64,000 bases of DNA from Thermosipho ferrireducens (lineage in GTDB: Bacteria > Thermotogota > Thermotogae > Thermotogales > Fervidobacteriaceae). Both the position numbers and the translations under genes were made by a program. The notes beneath the pieces are model-generated. The model was not told where the DNA came from and did no database searches. It was given only the letters and a program-made list of their open reading frames with translations. Each line of letters begins with the position of its first letter. The first letter of the stretch is position 1. Shown piece after piece: positions 1-9,070 of the stretch. The DNA is taken from NCBI RefSeq assembly GCF_017358165.1, contig NZ_CP071446.1, positions 1,550,001 to 1,614,000 on the forward strand, given 5' to 3'.

Positions 1-282
1 AAGCGAATGAGACATGTTGCAGAATTTGGAATATCAGTTCTGAAAGATTACTGGGGAGTTGGTATCGGAAAAAACCTTATTTCAAACGCTATAAAATGGG
101 CTATTACCAAAAAGGTTACTCGAATTCAACTGGAGGTGATGAAAACTAACAAAAGAGCGATTAAATTATACGAAAAATTTGGCTTTCAAATAGAGGGGAT
201 TAAAAGAAATGCTGTAAAAATAAACAATAGATACATAGATCTTCTTATTATGGGATTACTTATAGCTCCTGAAAGAAGGTGA
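1..282 (+). CDS. GNAT-family N-acetyltransferase, C-terminal part (cut by window edge)
   Basis: The reading frame is already open at base 1, so the visible 93 codons are the C-terminal part of a longer gene. The segment GVGIGKNLI is the acetyl-CoA pyrophosphate-binding loop (motif A) of GNAT acetyltransferases. It is followed by the usual N-R-A-I-x-L-Y-E-K-F-G-F signature near the C-terminus. GNAT enzymes transfer an acetyl group from acetyl-CoA to an amine; the substrate cannot be told. The stop lies 3 bp before the next start, so it probably leads or belongs to the run of plus-strand genes ending with hutH. The family is near certain. Confidence 0.85.
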   Translation, partial: KRMRHVAEFGISVLKDYWGVGIGKNLISNAIKWAITKKVTRIQLEVMKTNKRAIKLYEKFGFQIEGIKRNAVKINNRYIDLLIMGLLIAPERR

Positions 283-285
283 AGA

Positions 286-1026
286 ATGCGAAAAACCTTT
301 TTTCTTTTTTGTGCTATTTTGTTGATTATCATGCCATATTTGATATATTTGAGCAGTTTATCTTATACATTTTATGATATCAAAAATCTGGAACATATGC
401 TTCGTAATGAATTAAAACTTTATTTTATGTTAATAGAAAGTATTGTTAATTTAAAAAAGCCAAGTGGTTATGTAATTGAACAGGAAAGTATATACTACAA
501 GGGTAACTTATATAACGTTAAAGTAAACGAAGAAGAAATAAACTTTGTAGAGATAAATAACGAAAAGATGTTGATTTATGTAAAAGATGGAAAATGGTAT
601 AAAATCCCGGATTTTAGCGGAAATTTTATCATTTACAATTACCAGGGGATTATTATAACAGACAAATTTTTTGGGGAAAAAATAGAAAATCTTTTTAGTT
701 TAACAAAGACGATTCAAAAAGGATTTTTTGAAGGTAAAAGAGTTTTACTGAAAAGAATATCGCTGCAAAAAAACTTGCAAGCAGTGATTATAAAGGCGTT
801 ACCAATCCAACATGTACTATTATACTTTTTCTTTGTTCCATTATCACTGATTTTGATCTATGATGGTTTTATTTATAAAAGAAAATTGGAAAGGGAATTT
901 AAGAAAAAGTCTGAAAAACTTTCTAAAGCTCTTTTGATTGTAAAAGAGATTCTGACAAATCTTGAAGATAAAGAGAAAATGCTTGAAGGGGTAAGAAAAA
1001 TTAAAAGAGTACTGAAGGGGGAGTGA
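286..1026 (+). CDS. Unrecognised membrane protein with two membrane segments and C-terminal coiled coil
   Basis: A 246-residue protein I do not recognise. A hydrophobic segment at residues about 4-25 is followed by a roughly 150-residue, probably extracytoplasmic domain. A second hydrophobic segment lies at about 178-197, and then a lysine- and glutamate-rich helical tail suited to a coiled coil. The layout recalls simple sensors or anchors, but no kinase, HAMP or receiver domain is present. The ATG has an AAGGTG ribosome-binding site overlapping the end of the GNAT gene. The next gene starts 3 bp after its stop, so the two are probably co-translated and may work together. Confidence 0.75.
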   Translation: MRKTFFLFCAILLIIMPYLIYLSSLSYTFYDIKNLEHMLRNELKLYFMLIESIVNLKKPSGYVIEQESIYYKGNLYNVKVNEEEINFVEINNEKMLIYVKDGKWYKIPDFSGNFIIYNYQGIIITDKFFGEKIENLFSLTKTIQKGFFEGKRVLLKRISLQKNLQAVIIKALPIQHVLLYFFFVPLSLILIYDGFIYKRKLEREFKKKSEKLSKALLIVKEILTNLEDKEKMLEGVRKIKRVLKGE

Positions 1027-1029
1027 ATT

Positions 1030-1794
1030 TTGACTATTCTATTTGATGCAAGTTTTTCTTTTCAGGAGATTATAGATTTTTTAGTGCCCATAATCATAAA
1101 AGTTGACGGGGGGTATAAAGTAGATTTTTTTGGAAAAACATCGTTATTACTTGCCAATAAACAAATAACAAAACAGAGCATGACAACATTCAAAGGTAAA
1201 AATTTTCGTGTTATTGAAATAAATGGCGAAAGTGAAAGTGCCGTTAAACTTCCAAATTTAACTTCAAAGTTGTGGGAACTTTTTTTAATAAGAAATACCG
1301 TAGCCAATGAATTTATGAAATCAAAGATGATTTTCCCTCCTGAAATGCTTAGAATAGAAAATTCGTTTTCAGACGAAGGAATAATCATAGAAATCAATAC
1401 CGATTATATTATCCAGAATGGTCAACTACTTTACTTTAAAGGCATGGAAAAGATTTTAGACGTTCTTATATACTTCTCGCTTTACAAACTTTGCCAGCAG
1501 TATTCTTATGAACTTTCACTTACTCAAAGCATTATATACCATGTATATCCTACATGTGAATTTGATAAATTTCAAAAATTTTTCTCAGAGTTAAAAAGCA
1601 AAAGTTTAAAAATAGATGCCTATTTGACAGAAAATGTTGAACGTATAAAACAAAGTGTTGAAAAATTTGAATACATTTTCGAACTTTTTCCTATAGAAGC
1701 TCTTCGACTGTTGTCAATAAATTTTGAGCATTTAGAAACAATAAAAAAGCAGCTTGAATATTTTAGCGAATTTATAAAAAGTATTGTGGGGTGA
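1030..1794 (+). CDS. Unrecognised cytoplasmic protein
   Basis: A 254-residue protein with no family I recognise, no signal peptide and no clear membrane segment. It is rich in Phe, Ile, Leu and Lys, with mostly helical predicted character in its second half. The start is a TTG preceded by GGGGGAGTG. Its 3' end abuts the cobalamin adenosyltransferase start (ATG at 1799), whose ribosome-binding site lies inside its last codons. Its position between a membrane protein and metabolic genes gives no clear functional clue. Confidence 0.72.
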   Translation: MTILFDASFSFQEIIDFLVPIIIKVDGGYKVDFFGKTSLLLANKQITKQSMTTFKGKNFRVIEINGESESAVKLPNLTSKLWELFLIRNTVANEFMKSKMIFPPEMLRIENSFSDEGIIIEINTDYIIQNGQLLYFKGMEKILDVLIYFSLYKLCQQYSYELSLTQSIIYHVYPTCEFDKFQKFFSELKSKSLKIDAYLTENVERIKQSVEKFEYIFELFPIEALRLLSINFEHLETIKKQLEYFSEFIKSIVG

Positions 1795-1798
1795 TGAA

Positions 1799-2314
1799 AT
1801 GATTTCTACAAAAACTGGAGATTCTGGAAAAACAAGTTTGGCAAATGGTGAAAGAGTAGATAAAGATAACATTAGAGTGGAAGCTTATGGAACAATTGAT
1901 GAATTAACTTCTTTTTTGGGAATTGTAAAGTGTTATTTAACAGGTGAAGAAAAAAAATTAATCGAATCTATTCAAAAAGAACTTTTTAAAATAGCTGCTG
2001 AGCTTGCAAAAGGTGAAAAATATATAGAACCCATAGGCAAGAAAGAAGTAGACAGTTTAACTAAAAAAGTGGAGTATTATGAGACAAAAGTAAGTATAAA
2101 TTCTTTCGTACTTCCTGGAGCTACAATTCCTGGAGCTTATTTAGATATAGCAAGAACGATTGTTAGACGCTGCGAAAGAAGAATTGTATCCCTTTCAAAA
2201 ATTGAAAAAGTGCGAAAAGAAATTTTGGCTTATATGAATAGGTTATCCGATTTACTTTACATCCTTGCAAGGTACACAGAAAAGAATAATATCCAGTCTG
2301 TGGAGGAGGGATGA
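1799..2314 (+). CDS. Cob(I)alamin adenosyltransferase, PduO type
   Basis: Transfers the adenosyl group of ATP to cob(I)alamin, making adenosylcobalamin. The N-terminal STKTGDSGKTSLANGERVDK segment is the ATP-binding signature of PduO-type enzymes. EAYGTIDELTSFLG follows, and the helix with ARTIVRRCERR near residue 120 is also typical. At 171 residues the length is normal. An in-frame TTG lies upstream at 1784, but the ATG at 1799 has GGGGTGATG just before it and gives the family's usual N-terminus. A cobalamin-dependent MetH occurs elsewhere in the window, although MetH uses methylcobalamin. Confidence 0.93.
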   Translation: MISTKTGDSGKTSLANGERVDKDNIRVEAYGTIDELTSFLGIVKCYLTGEEKKLIESIQKELFKIAAELAKGEKYIEPIGKKEVDSLTKKVEYYETKVSINSFVLPGATIPGAYLDIARTIVRRCERRIVSLSKIEKVRKEILAYMNRLSDLLYILARYTEKNNIQSVEEG

Positions 2315-2317
2315 ATC

Positions 2318-3799
2318 TTGATAACCCTGGATGGAAACAGCCTTACTATAGAAGATGTTCATAAAGTCTCTCGAAAATGTGAAAGAGTTACTCTGTCCAA
2401 AGATGCTGTTAATAAAATGCTCGAATCAAGGAAAGTTGTTGAACAGATTTTGGAAAAAGGCGCTCCTGTGTATGGGATAAATACAGGATTTGGTGCTCTT
2501 GTTAACGTCAGAATCAGCGAAAACGAACTTTCAACTTTGCAAAAAAATATTGTACTTTCTCATGCGGCAAATATTGGGGAACCACTTTCCAATGATATTG
2601 TCAGAGCCATGATGCTTTTAAGGGCAAACTCACTTGCAAAGGGGTTTTCTGGTGTTAGACCAATTGTTGTTGAGAAAATACTGGAATTTTTAAACAATAA
2701 CGTTATTCCATATGTTCCAGAAAAAGGTAGTGTTGGAGCAAGCGGAGATTTGTCACCTCTTGCACACATTGCCATGACGTTAATTGGTGAAGGCTATGTG
2801 CTTTTTGACGGGAAAAAAGTCAAAACCAGAGAAGTGTTAGAAAAATTGAAATTAAAACCATTGAAATTGAAGGAAAAGGAAGGTTTAAGTTTGTTAAATG
2901 GGACCCAGTACATAACCTCCATATTAAGCCTGGTTGTAAGAGATTCCCTTAAGCTTATGAGAATTGCAACGTTAATAGCAGCCGCTTCTGTAGATGCGCT
3001 ATACGGAACACCTGCAGCTTATGATATAAGATTACAAAAGGTTAGAAATCATGATGGTCAAGTTCAAATTGCCTCATGGCTTCAAGAATTTCTTAGAGAA
3101 AGTAAATTAAGAGATTTGCATCTGCATTGCAATCGCATTCAAGATGCATACACTCTTAGAACCATACCACAGGTTTATGGAGCAGTTCTGGACACTTTAA
3201 ATTATGCCAAAAAAGTAGTGGAAAATGAAATAAATGCCTCAACTGATAATCCTTTAGTTTTTGAGAACGATGTAATAAGTGGAGGTAATTTTCATGGAGA
3301 GCCAGTTGCATTGGTCGCAGACTTTGTAGGTATAGCGTTAACCGATATGGGAAATATGATCGAAAGGAGAATTGATAGGCTTGTAAATCCAAAGGTAAAT
3401 GAAGGATTGCCGCCCTTTTTAGCTTCCGGGAAAGAGGGTTTAAACTCCGGTTACATGATATGGCAATATACTGCTGCAGCTTTGTGCAATGAGAATAAGG
3501 TATTAGCCCATCCCGCAAGTATTGACACAATACCAACTTCAGGTTATCAGGAAGATCACGTGAGTATGGGAGCAACCGCTTCAAGAAAACTCTTAAAGAT
3601 ATTTGATAACCTGGTATCTTTATTATCGATTGAAGCAATGCTGGTAAAAGTAGCGCTTGAGTGCAGAAAACCGGCCCGCTCATCGGAAGTTATCGAAGAG
3701 TTCTTTTCTAAATTTACTGTGGAAATAAGTGGCGACAGATTCTTCGGAGATGATTACAATCGTGTACGGGAAATTTTACAGTTAGAATTAAATTCTTAA
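2318..3799 (+). CDS. hutH: Histidine ammonia-lyase
   Basis: Catalyses non-oxidative deamination of L-histidine to urocanate, the first step of histidine breakdown. The autocatalytic MIO cofactor tripeptide Ala141-Ser142-Gly143 sits in GSVGASGDLSPLAHIA, and the substrate-loop motif NGTQYITS follows. At 493 residues it is full length. The TTG start is set by GGAGGAGGG 7 bases upstream; it begins 3 bp after the adenosyltransferase stop. No hutU, hutI or hutG is nearby, so the rest of the pathway is elsewhere or absent. A strong hairpin follows the stop. Confidence 0.95.
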   Translation: MITLDGNSLTIEDVHKVSRKCERVTLSKDAVNKMLESRKVVEQILEKGAPVYGINTGFGALVNVRISENELSTLQKNIVLSHAANIGEPLSNDIVRAMMLLRANSLAKGFSGVRPIVVEKILEFLNNNVIPYVPEKGSVGASGDLSPLAHIAMTLIGEGYVLFDGKKVKTREVLEKLKLKPLKLKEKEGLSLLNGTQYITSILSLVVRDSLKLMRIATLIAAASVDALYGTPAAYDIRLQKVRNHDGQVQIASWLQEFLRESKLRDLHLHCNRIQDAYTLRTIPQVYGAVLDTLNYAKKVVENEINASTDNPLVFENDVISGGNFHGEPVALVADFVGIALTDMGNMIERRIDRLVNPKVNEGLPPFLASGKEGLNSGYMIWQYTAAALCNENKVLAHPASIDTIPTSGYQEDHVSMGATASRKLLKIFDNLVSLLSIEAMLVKVALECRKPARSSEVIEEFFSKFTVEISGDRFFGDDYNRVREILQLELNS

Positions 3800-3813
3800 A
3801 CTTAAATAAAAAA

Positions 3814-3842
3814 ACATGGCTCCTATTAATCAGGAGCCATGT
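3814..3842. terminator. Bidirectional intrinsic terminator between hutH and the 3861 gene
   Basis: An 11-bp perfect stem (ACATGGCTCCT with AGGAGCCATGT) encloses a 7-base loop. A-rich sequence lies on the left and T-rich sequence on the right. It sits between convergent genes and can serve both strands. Confidence 0.88.
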
Positions 3843-3860
3843 TTATATTCCCTATCTTTA

Positions 3861-4262
3861 TTATTCTTCATCGAATGCGTCGTAACTATCAAAATCGTCC
3901 AGAGATATTCCATTACTAAACTCTTCTTCTTCAATACTTTCTATGGTTCTTTCTTTTATATCTTCTTTAGATTGACCAAATGGATTCTTTGGATCAAGTT
4001 TTCCACTAAAAATTTCAATCTTTGATTTTCCATCGTATAAATATGCCTTTGCTTTTACTTTAGTTTTTATAAGTGAAAGAATTTTTTTCACAAGTTCTTC
4101 GTCAAGGTCTTCATTTTCAGCACAAGTTAGCGTTAATGTTCCATCTTCATATTTAATTTCCGTGGAATGTTTTTTGGCTATTTTCTTTATCTCGGGATTT
4201 GATAAAATTATTTTAGATTTTATTTCGTCAATTGCCATCTCAACTGTGTAATGAAATGACAT
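3861..4262 (-). CDS. Conserved-looking acidic protein of unknown function
   Basis: A 133-residue protein, not recognised. The start is chosen at 4262 because GGAGGTG stands directly upstream of that ATG; the longer frame to 4307 would overlap rpsT. The N-terminal 90 residues look like a small alpha/beta domain. The last 30 or so residues are very acidic (EEEEFSNGISLDDFDSYDAF) and probably disordered. It follows ribosomal protein S20 by 16 bp on the same strand, so it is likely co-transcribed with it. The acidic tail could fit a nucleic-acid or ribosome-associated role, but that is only a guess. Confidence 0.75.
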   Translation of the reverse strand: MSFHYTVEMAIDEIKSKIILSNPEIKKIAKKHSTEIKYEDGTLTLTCAENEDLDEELVKKILSLIKTKVKAKAYLYDGKSKIEIFSGKLDPKNPFGQSKEDIKERTIESIEEEEFSNGISLDDFDSYDAFDEE

Positions 4263-4278
4263 TTCCACACCTCCGTAT

Positions 4279-4560
4279 TTATTGCTCTGAAGCAGACAAA
4301 TATTCATTTACTTTGACCATCAATCTTGACTTCTTTCTTGAAGCCTGATTTTTATGAATCGCGCCTATTTTACTTGCTTTATCAATACTACTCTGGGCCT
4401 TTTTATAAAGTTCTTTTACTTCTTCTACAGGTTTCTTGTCTTCAATTGCTTTTAAAACTTTCTTTATTGCGGTTTTCATTCTGGTTTTATATGCTTTGTT
4501 TATAAGTCTATTCCTTTCAGAAACTTTTACTCTTTTTTTTGCAGACATTATATTAGGCAT
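4279..4560 (-). CDS. rpsT: 30S ribosomal protein S20
   Basis: A small, lysine-rich, all-helical 16S rRNA-binding protein of the small subunit. The sequence carries the family pattern: an N-terminal [13 protein letters not shown] segment, then helices with [11 protein letters not shown], and a C-terminal [14 protein letters not shown]. It is 93 residues, the usual size. The start has GGGAGG nine bases upstream. It is separated from metK by a short gap and is probably transcribed with the small acidic gene downstream. Confidence 0.96.
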   Translation of the reverse strand: MPNIMSAKKRVKVSERNRLINKAYKTRMKTAIKKVLKAIEDKKPVEEVKELYKKAQSSIDKASKIGAIHKNQASRKKSRLMVKVNEYLSASEQ

Positions 4561-4595
4561 ACCAAACGAACCTCCCTCTTATTTCTTTTTTCGTA

Positions 4596-5783
4596 TTATA
4601 ATAATTTTTTCAACTCATTAACCATATCAAGTTTTTCCCAGGTAAACTCAGGATCATTTCTACCAAAGTGTCCATATGCAGCGGTTTTTCTATATATAGG
4701 TTTCAAAAGATCAAGCTTTTTAATAATTGCCCCAGGTCTAAAATCAAAAAGCTCAAGTATTGCGTTAAGAATTTTTTCCTCAGCTACTTTTGCTGTGTTG
4801 TAGGTATTGATCATAATTGAAACAGGTTGAGCTTTTCCTATTGCATAGGCCACCTGTATTATAAATTTGTCGGCAAGTCCAGCTGCCACAACATTTTTAG
4901 CGACATAACGTGCAAAATAGTGTGCAGAGCGATCAACTTTTGTAGGATCTTTTCCGCTGAAAGCTCCTCCACCATGTGGAATTGCTCCACCATAAGTGTC
5001 TACAATAATTTTTCTTCCAGTAAGCCCGGTATCTGCTGAAGGACCACCAAGAACAAATCTTCCTGTAGGATTAACCAATATTTTGAGGTTATCATCTCTT
5101 AAATTTTCAGGTAAAACGGGATCTATTACGTGTTTTATAAGAGCTTCTTCAATTTCCTGATTCGTAACATCAGGCTCGTGTTGTGTAGAAATTAATACAG
5201 TATCAATTCTAATGGGCTTTTCGTTTTCATCATATTCAACTGTTACCTGTGTTTTTCCATCAGGTCTAAGAAATGGAACTGTGCCATTCTTCCTGACTTC
5301 ACTGAGTTTTTTTGCAAGTTTGTGTGCAAGAACAATAGGAAGAGGCATAAATTCTTCCGTTTCATTTGTTGCGTATCCAAACATCATTCCCTGGTCGCCT
5401 GCACCAACAATTTCCAACTCGTCCTCAGCTTTTAGCTCACCTTTTTTAGCTTCTAATGCTTTATCAACTCCAAGGGCAATATCTGGAGACTGACTGTGAA
5501 TCGATGAAACAACAGCACAGGTTTCACCGTCGAATCCATATTTTGCCCTGGTGTATCCTATATCCATAATAGTTTTTCTTACAACATCCTGAATGTCTAC
5601 ATAAGCTCTTGTTGTAACTTCACCGGCAACAATAGCTATCCCGGTTGTCACTAATGTTTCCACAGCTACACGGGACTTTGGATCCTGTTCAAGCATCGCG
5701 TCCAAGATAGCGTCACTGATCTGGTCCGCTACCTTGTCTGGGTGACCTTCGGTAACACTTTCACTTGTAAAGAGTCTCTTCAT
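4596..5783 (-). CDS. metK: S-adenosylmethionine synthetase
   Basis: Makes S-adenosylmethionine from methionine and ATP in the cytoplasm. Clear family motifs are [10 protein letters not shown] at the N-terminus, the hexapeptide GAGDQG in the ATP site, and [16 protein letters not shown] with catalytic lysine and phosphate-binding residues. At 395 residues it is full length. The ATG overlaps the stop of the preceding zinc-ribbon gene in an ATGA arrangement, which implies translational coupling. No SAM riboswitch is visible because there is no leader. It connects to metH in the window through the methyl cycle. Confidence 0.97.
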   Translation of the reverse strand: MKRLFTSESVTEGHPDKVADQISDAILDAMLEQDPKSRVAVETLVTTGIAIVAGEVTTRAYVDIQDVVRKTIMDIGYTRAKYGFDGETCAVVSSIHSQSPDIALGVDKALEAKKGELKAEDELEIVGAGDQGMMFGYATNETEEFMPLPIVLAHKLAKKLSEVRKNGTVPFLRPDGKTQVTVEYDENEKPIRIDTVLISTQHEPDVTNQEIEEALIKHVIDPVLPENLRDDNLKILVNPTGRFVLGGPSADTGLTGRKIIVDTYGGAIPHGGGAFSGKDPTKVDRSAHYFARYVAKNVVAAGLADKFIIQVAYAIGKAQPVSIMINTYNTAKVAEEKILNAILELFDFRPGAIIKKLDLLKPIYRKTAAYGHFGRNDPEFTWEKLDMVNELKKLL

Positions 5784-6109
5784 TCCTCAACCTCCTTTTC
5801 GTAATCTTCTTTTGTAATAAACTTACCACCGCTTATTTCTATGCTCACTGGCTTATACGAGCCAGTGAATTGTGCTTTTATCTCGATTTTGTTAGGACAT
5901 TTTGAACCCACATAAAGTTTTTCTATCCTATATGGAACATCTGGATTTTCATAATTTATTATAAAATCATATCCCTTTCTTAAATGACTCCTGAAAACTT
6001 CTCCGCATTTATTACATCTTAGATACACTACCAGATTTTTCTTATCTTTATAAAAAGGATTTATTTCAAGATCTGCTTCTTTTTTCTTTTTCTTCTTGAA
6101 AAAGAACAC
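5780..6109 (-). CDS. Small CxxC protein, probable zinc ribbon, coupled to metK
   Basis: A 109-residue protein starting with GTG (AAGGTG upstream). It has a basic, Phe/Lys-rich N-terminus, then [19 protein letters not shown], where the CxxC resembles half of a zinc knuckle. A further single Cys lies at SKCPNK. It is cytoplasmic by appearance. It overlaps metK by 4 bp, so the two are translationally coupled. I do not recognise a named family. Nucleic-acid or metal binding is plausible from the cysteines only. Confidence 0.75.
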   Translation of the reverse strand: MFFFKKKKKKEADLEINPFYKDKKNLVVYLRCNKCGEVFRSHLRKGYDFIINYENPDVPYRIEKLYVGSKCPNKIEIKAQFTGSYKPVSIEISGGKFITKEDYEKEVEE

Positions 6110-6113
6110 AATG

Positions 6114-7076
6114 TCACCTTCTTAAGTTAAAAGTTAACACTTTTTTCCTTCCCCATGCATCTGAAAGTTCTATTGTAACAGGTATAATGTCACCTGATGG
6201 TTTAAATTCGGGGAAATTATTTTCTTTTACAACAGAGCCAATTTTTTCCGGATATAACTTATAGTAAGCCCGGTAAACATAACCTGATGCAATGGAATCA
6301 TCAGTATATACTGTATAAGCTTTTTCAAATTCAGACATAGGTACACTATCGAACATTATATGATACACCAATTTATTTGAAAAGTAAAGTTTTATATCAT
6401 TCAAACCTATTAAATTTCTGTTAATTTGAAAATACGCATTTACCGCTATTTTAGGATACGCTCCTGAATACTGGTATGTTTTCCCTTCTTCGTAATCGTA
6501 CCGCTTACCATTTATTATTAAGTCTTTCACAACTATTTCTCCTTTTGGAGGATCGATTTTTATGAAATCAAGTGGATTATACAATGTTTCTTCTGTTCTG
6601 TCTCTTATTTCCACATGAGCATGCGGTTGAACTGCTTCTCCAGTTTTTCCTGAATATCCTATAACATCACCTTGCGAAAATTTTATATTCTCTTCAGAAA
6701 ATTCAACAACTATTCTTTGCTTACCAAACTCTGCTATAAGATTATCAACAAGCTTTTGAATTTTTGGAGCAAAAGCGCTTAGATGAGCATAAAGGGACCT
6801 GTAACCATTTGGATGCTGCAATACCACTACGTTGCCATAAATGTTATCATCATCTATCTCAATTCTTGCAAGATAACCATCGTAAATAGCTCTTATTGGT
6901 ACGCCTTCTCTTAAAAAAGTGCTGAAGTCAATTCCGCCGTGAAAGTGTGCAGCTGTCCCGGTGCTTCTAAATTCACCAAAAGTAGACGTAAGATAACTAT
7001 CTTCAACTGGTGGAATAAAAGCTGAAAATAAGCTTAATCCTACCACTAATAATACTAAAAGAAGCAGTTTTTTCAT
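6114..7076 (-). CDS. Exported M23 (LytM/gp13-type) metallopeptidase
   Basis: A 320-residue protein with a signal peptide (residues about 1-18, MKKLLLLVLLVVGLSLFSA). The M23 zinc endopeptidase core follows: FHGGIDFST supplies the first His and Asp ligands, and PHAHVEIRD supplies the HxH pair. VVVLQHPNGYRSLYAHLS is also typical. Such enzymes cut peptide cross-links of peptidoglycan or act as regulators of amidases. All zinc ligands are present, so it is probably active. A C-terminal domain of about 140 residues is unrecognised. It ends 4 bp upstream of the zinc-ribbon gene and follows hflX directly. Confidence 0.9.
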   Translation of the reverse strand: MKKLLLLVLLVVGLSLFSAFIPPVEDSYLTSTFGEFRSTGTAAHFHGGIDFSTFLREGVPIRAIYDGYLARIEIDDDNIYGNVVVLQHPNGYRSLYAHLSAFAPKIQKLVDNLIAEFGKQRIVVEFSEENIKFSQGDVIGYSGKTGEAVQPHAHVEIRDRTEETLYNPLDFIKIDPPKGEIVVKDLIINGKRYDYEEGKTYQYSGAYPKIAVNAYFQINRNLIGLNDIKLYFSNKLVYHIMFDSVPMSEFEKAYTVYTDDSIASGYVYRAYYKLYPEKIGSVVKENNFPEFKPSGDIIPVTIELSDAWGRKKVLTFNLRR

Positions 7077-8348
7077 TTAAAAACCTCCTTGTATTGTTTT
7101 TTTTATTTGATGCAAGACTGCCTTTGGACCTTTTAACGATAATTTATAACTATTGTTTCTCATTTCAATAACGTTTAGATTTAGTGCATCACGAAATTTC
7201 ATTACTTCACCTATTTTAGGAAATGGAACATCCAAAATTAAGCTCTCTTCCATTTTATCAAAGAACTTATCTATTTTCAATAACAAATCAATTATATTTT
7301 GTCTTTTTTTTGCCGATATATAAATCGCTTCTGGGTAATTCTTTTTTACCACCGAAAGATAGTCCTCAGAACATAGATCTATTTTGTTAAATACAAGGAT
7401 GTAAGGTTTATTGTAAACTCCTATGTCGTATAAAACTTCATGTACTATTTTCAATTTTTTCTGATAGTTATGATCAGATACGTCAAGTAATATTAATATT
7501 AAATCAGAATGTACTATCTCTTCAAGCGTTGAATGAAATGACTCGACTAATGTATGAGGTAATTTTTTAATAAAACCTACTGTATCACTAAAAATGACAT
7601 AACGCCCCGAAGGAAGCTTAACCTTCCTCAATAAAGGTGCCAGTGTTGAAAACATCTCGTTTTTTATTAAAACGTTTTCCTGCGAAAGTTGAGCCAACAA
7701 AGTGCTTTTTCCAGCATTTGTATAACCCACAATGGAAATTATTCCGTGATACGATTCCAATCTTTTTTTTCTTTTAATTTCTCTGTTCTTTTTAATTTGT
7801 TCCAGCTTTTTTGTTAAAATTCGGATTCTTTTTTTAATATACCTTTTGGTGTATTCTGCTTCCTGTTCTCCAGGGCCTCGAGTTGCAATTCCACCACCGA
7901 GTCTTGAAAACTCTTTCCCCTTACCAACAATGTATGGTAACTCGTACTTTAATTTTGCAATTTCTACCTGAAGTTTTCCCTCATTTGTAGTAGCATGTTT
8001 CAAAAAAATTCTTAATATTACCTGGGTCCTATCTAAAACATTCACATTTAAAAATTTTTCCAGGTTTCTTTTCTGTGCAGGTGTTATTTCGTCATTTGTT
8101 ACTACAACTTCTATATTCTCATCTTTGCAAAAGTTTTTGATTTTGTTAAGTTTACCTTTTCCAAGATAATAGGACGGATCTGGTTTTACTCTCTTTTGAT
8201 AAAATTTGTCTACAACTTCCAATCCAAGCGTTCTGCACAACTGCTCAAGTTCAAGCAACGAATCAAGTACATCCTGTTCATACCCGGAAATACCAATTAA
8301 CAAACATTTATTGTTCACTACTTTTTTTCTCACTCTCCTTTTTCTCAC
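7077..8348 (-). CDS. hflX: Ribosome-associated GTPase HflX
   Basis: HflX is a GTPase that splits or rescues stalled 70S ribosomes under stress. The family signature GGGIATRGPGEQEAEYTKR precedes the G domain. The G domain has G1 GYTNAGKST, G3 DTVGF and G4 NKID. The start is uncertain: the frame opens with GTG at 8348, overlapping hfq by about 40 bp, and another GTG lies at 8318 near the hfq stop. Linkage hfq-hflX is widespread in bacteria. Length of about 413-423 residues is normal. Confidence 0.95.
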   Translation of the reverse strand: MRKRRVRKKVVNNKCLLIGISGYEQDVLDSLLELEQLCRTLGLEVVDKFYQKRVKPDPSYYLGKGKLNKIKNFCKDENIEVVVTNDEITPAQKRNLEKFLNVNVLDRTQVILRIFLKHATTNEGKLQVEIAKLKYELPYIVGKGKEFSRLGGGIATRGPGEQEAEYTKRYIKKRIRILTKKLEQIKKNREIKRKKRLESYHGIISIVGYTNAGKSTLLAQLSQENVLIKNEMFSTLAPLLRKVKLPSGRYVIFSDTVGFIKKLPHTLVESFHSTLEEIVHSDLILILLDVSDHNYQKKLKIVHEVLYDIGVYNKPYILVFNKIDLCSEDYLSVVKKNYPEAIYISAKKRQNIIDLLLKIDKFFDKMEESLILDVPFPKIGEVMKFRDALNLNVIEMRNNSYKLSLKGPKAVLHQIKKTIQGGF

Positions 8349-8589
8349 TTTCTTCAGAAGTTTCTTGCTGTTTCATTATTTTCACGTAAGTATCTGGCAT
8401 AATAGTACTCACAGCATGTTTATAAATGAGGTTTTGTTGGTTCCCGTTTTCAAGTAGCATTGTAAAACTATCAAAGGATCTTATAATTCCTTTTGTTTGA
8501 AATCCATTAACAAGATACACTTTTACCGGTATTTTGTTAATACGCAGGATATTAAGAAATTTGTCCTGAAGGTTAAACTTTTCCGCCAT
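8308..8589 (-). CDS. hfq: RNA chaperone Hfq
   Basis: Hfq forms Sm-type hexamers that pair small RNAs with mRNAs. The whole Sm1/Sm2 core is present: NLQDKFLNILR, IPVKVYLVNGFQTKGIIRSF and the highly conserved YKHAVSTI. Residues 1-72 form the core. The C-terminal tail of about 20 residues is Glu/Ser/Lys-rich and probably unstructured. The ATG has GGGGG upstream. It is the first gene of the hfq-hflX-M23 group. Confidence 0.96.
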   Translation of the reverse strand: MAEKFNLQDKFLNILRINKIPVKVYLVNGFQTKGIIRSFDSFTMLLENGNQQNLIYKHAVSTIMPDTYVKIMKQQETSEESEKKESEKKSSEQ

Positions 8590-8636
8590 TTGTTAATCCC
8601 CCTTTTCTAAATGATAATAAATAACAAAAATAATTT

Positions 8637-9068
8637 TCATTTTTTATAAAGATCACGTGGAAAAGACCATCTTATATCTATATATCTAACAAGTAAATTT
8701 GTCTGTTTCCCATCTTCTAAAATGTATATTCTATCTATCCCACGAACATTTTGAAATAACGTATACATCATCTGCAAAAACAAATATATTTCTTCTTCCA
8801 GAGAATAAGATTGTATAAGCGAAAAATTTATGTCAATAATAAGCGAAGTTTCGACAAAATAATACGCATTTAACAGATCAGTCGGAATATAAGTTGAATA
8901 TCCAACGGGAGGTTTGCTGAGCTTTTTAAATAAATCCTCCACTTGTAGGCTTTCCGAACTATCTTCTACAAAGATTATATCATTATTATTTACAAAAGCA
9001 ATTTTTGCTGAAAAAGAAAAAGAATAAATAAATAAAACTAAAACAAATATTACTGCAATCTTTTTCAT
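8637..9068 (-). CDS. Exported protein with GerMN-like domain
   Basis: A 143-residue protein with a signal peptide (MKKIAVIFVLVLFIYSFSFS). Residues about 40-138 follow the GerMN pattern: a hydrophobic strand, VIDIN-like SLIIDINFSL, a helix ending in MMYTLFQNVRGIDRIYILEDGK, and a final strand. GerMN domains occur in spore germination protein GerM, and in non-sporeformers next to cell-wall amidases; they bind envelope components. It starts 2 bp after the stop of the amidase-like gene upstream, which supports that association. The assignment comes from pattern matching and is moderate. Confidence 0.7.
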   Translation of the reverse strand: MKKIAVIFVLVLFIYSFSFSAKIAFVNNNDIIFVEDSSESLQVEDLFKKLSKPPVGYSTYIPTDLLNAYYFVETSLIIDINFSLIQSYSLEEEIYLFLQMMYTLFQNVRGIDRIYILEDGKQTNLLVRYIDIRWSFPRDLYKK

Positions 9069-9070
9069 GT

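Noticed and set aside
3156-3683. 175-codon minus-strand open frame inside hutH
   Set aside because: It is the antisense of a complete histidine ammonia-lyase, has no ribosome-binding site and low-complexity composition.
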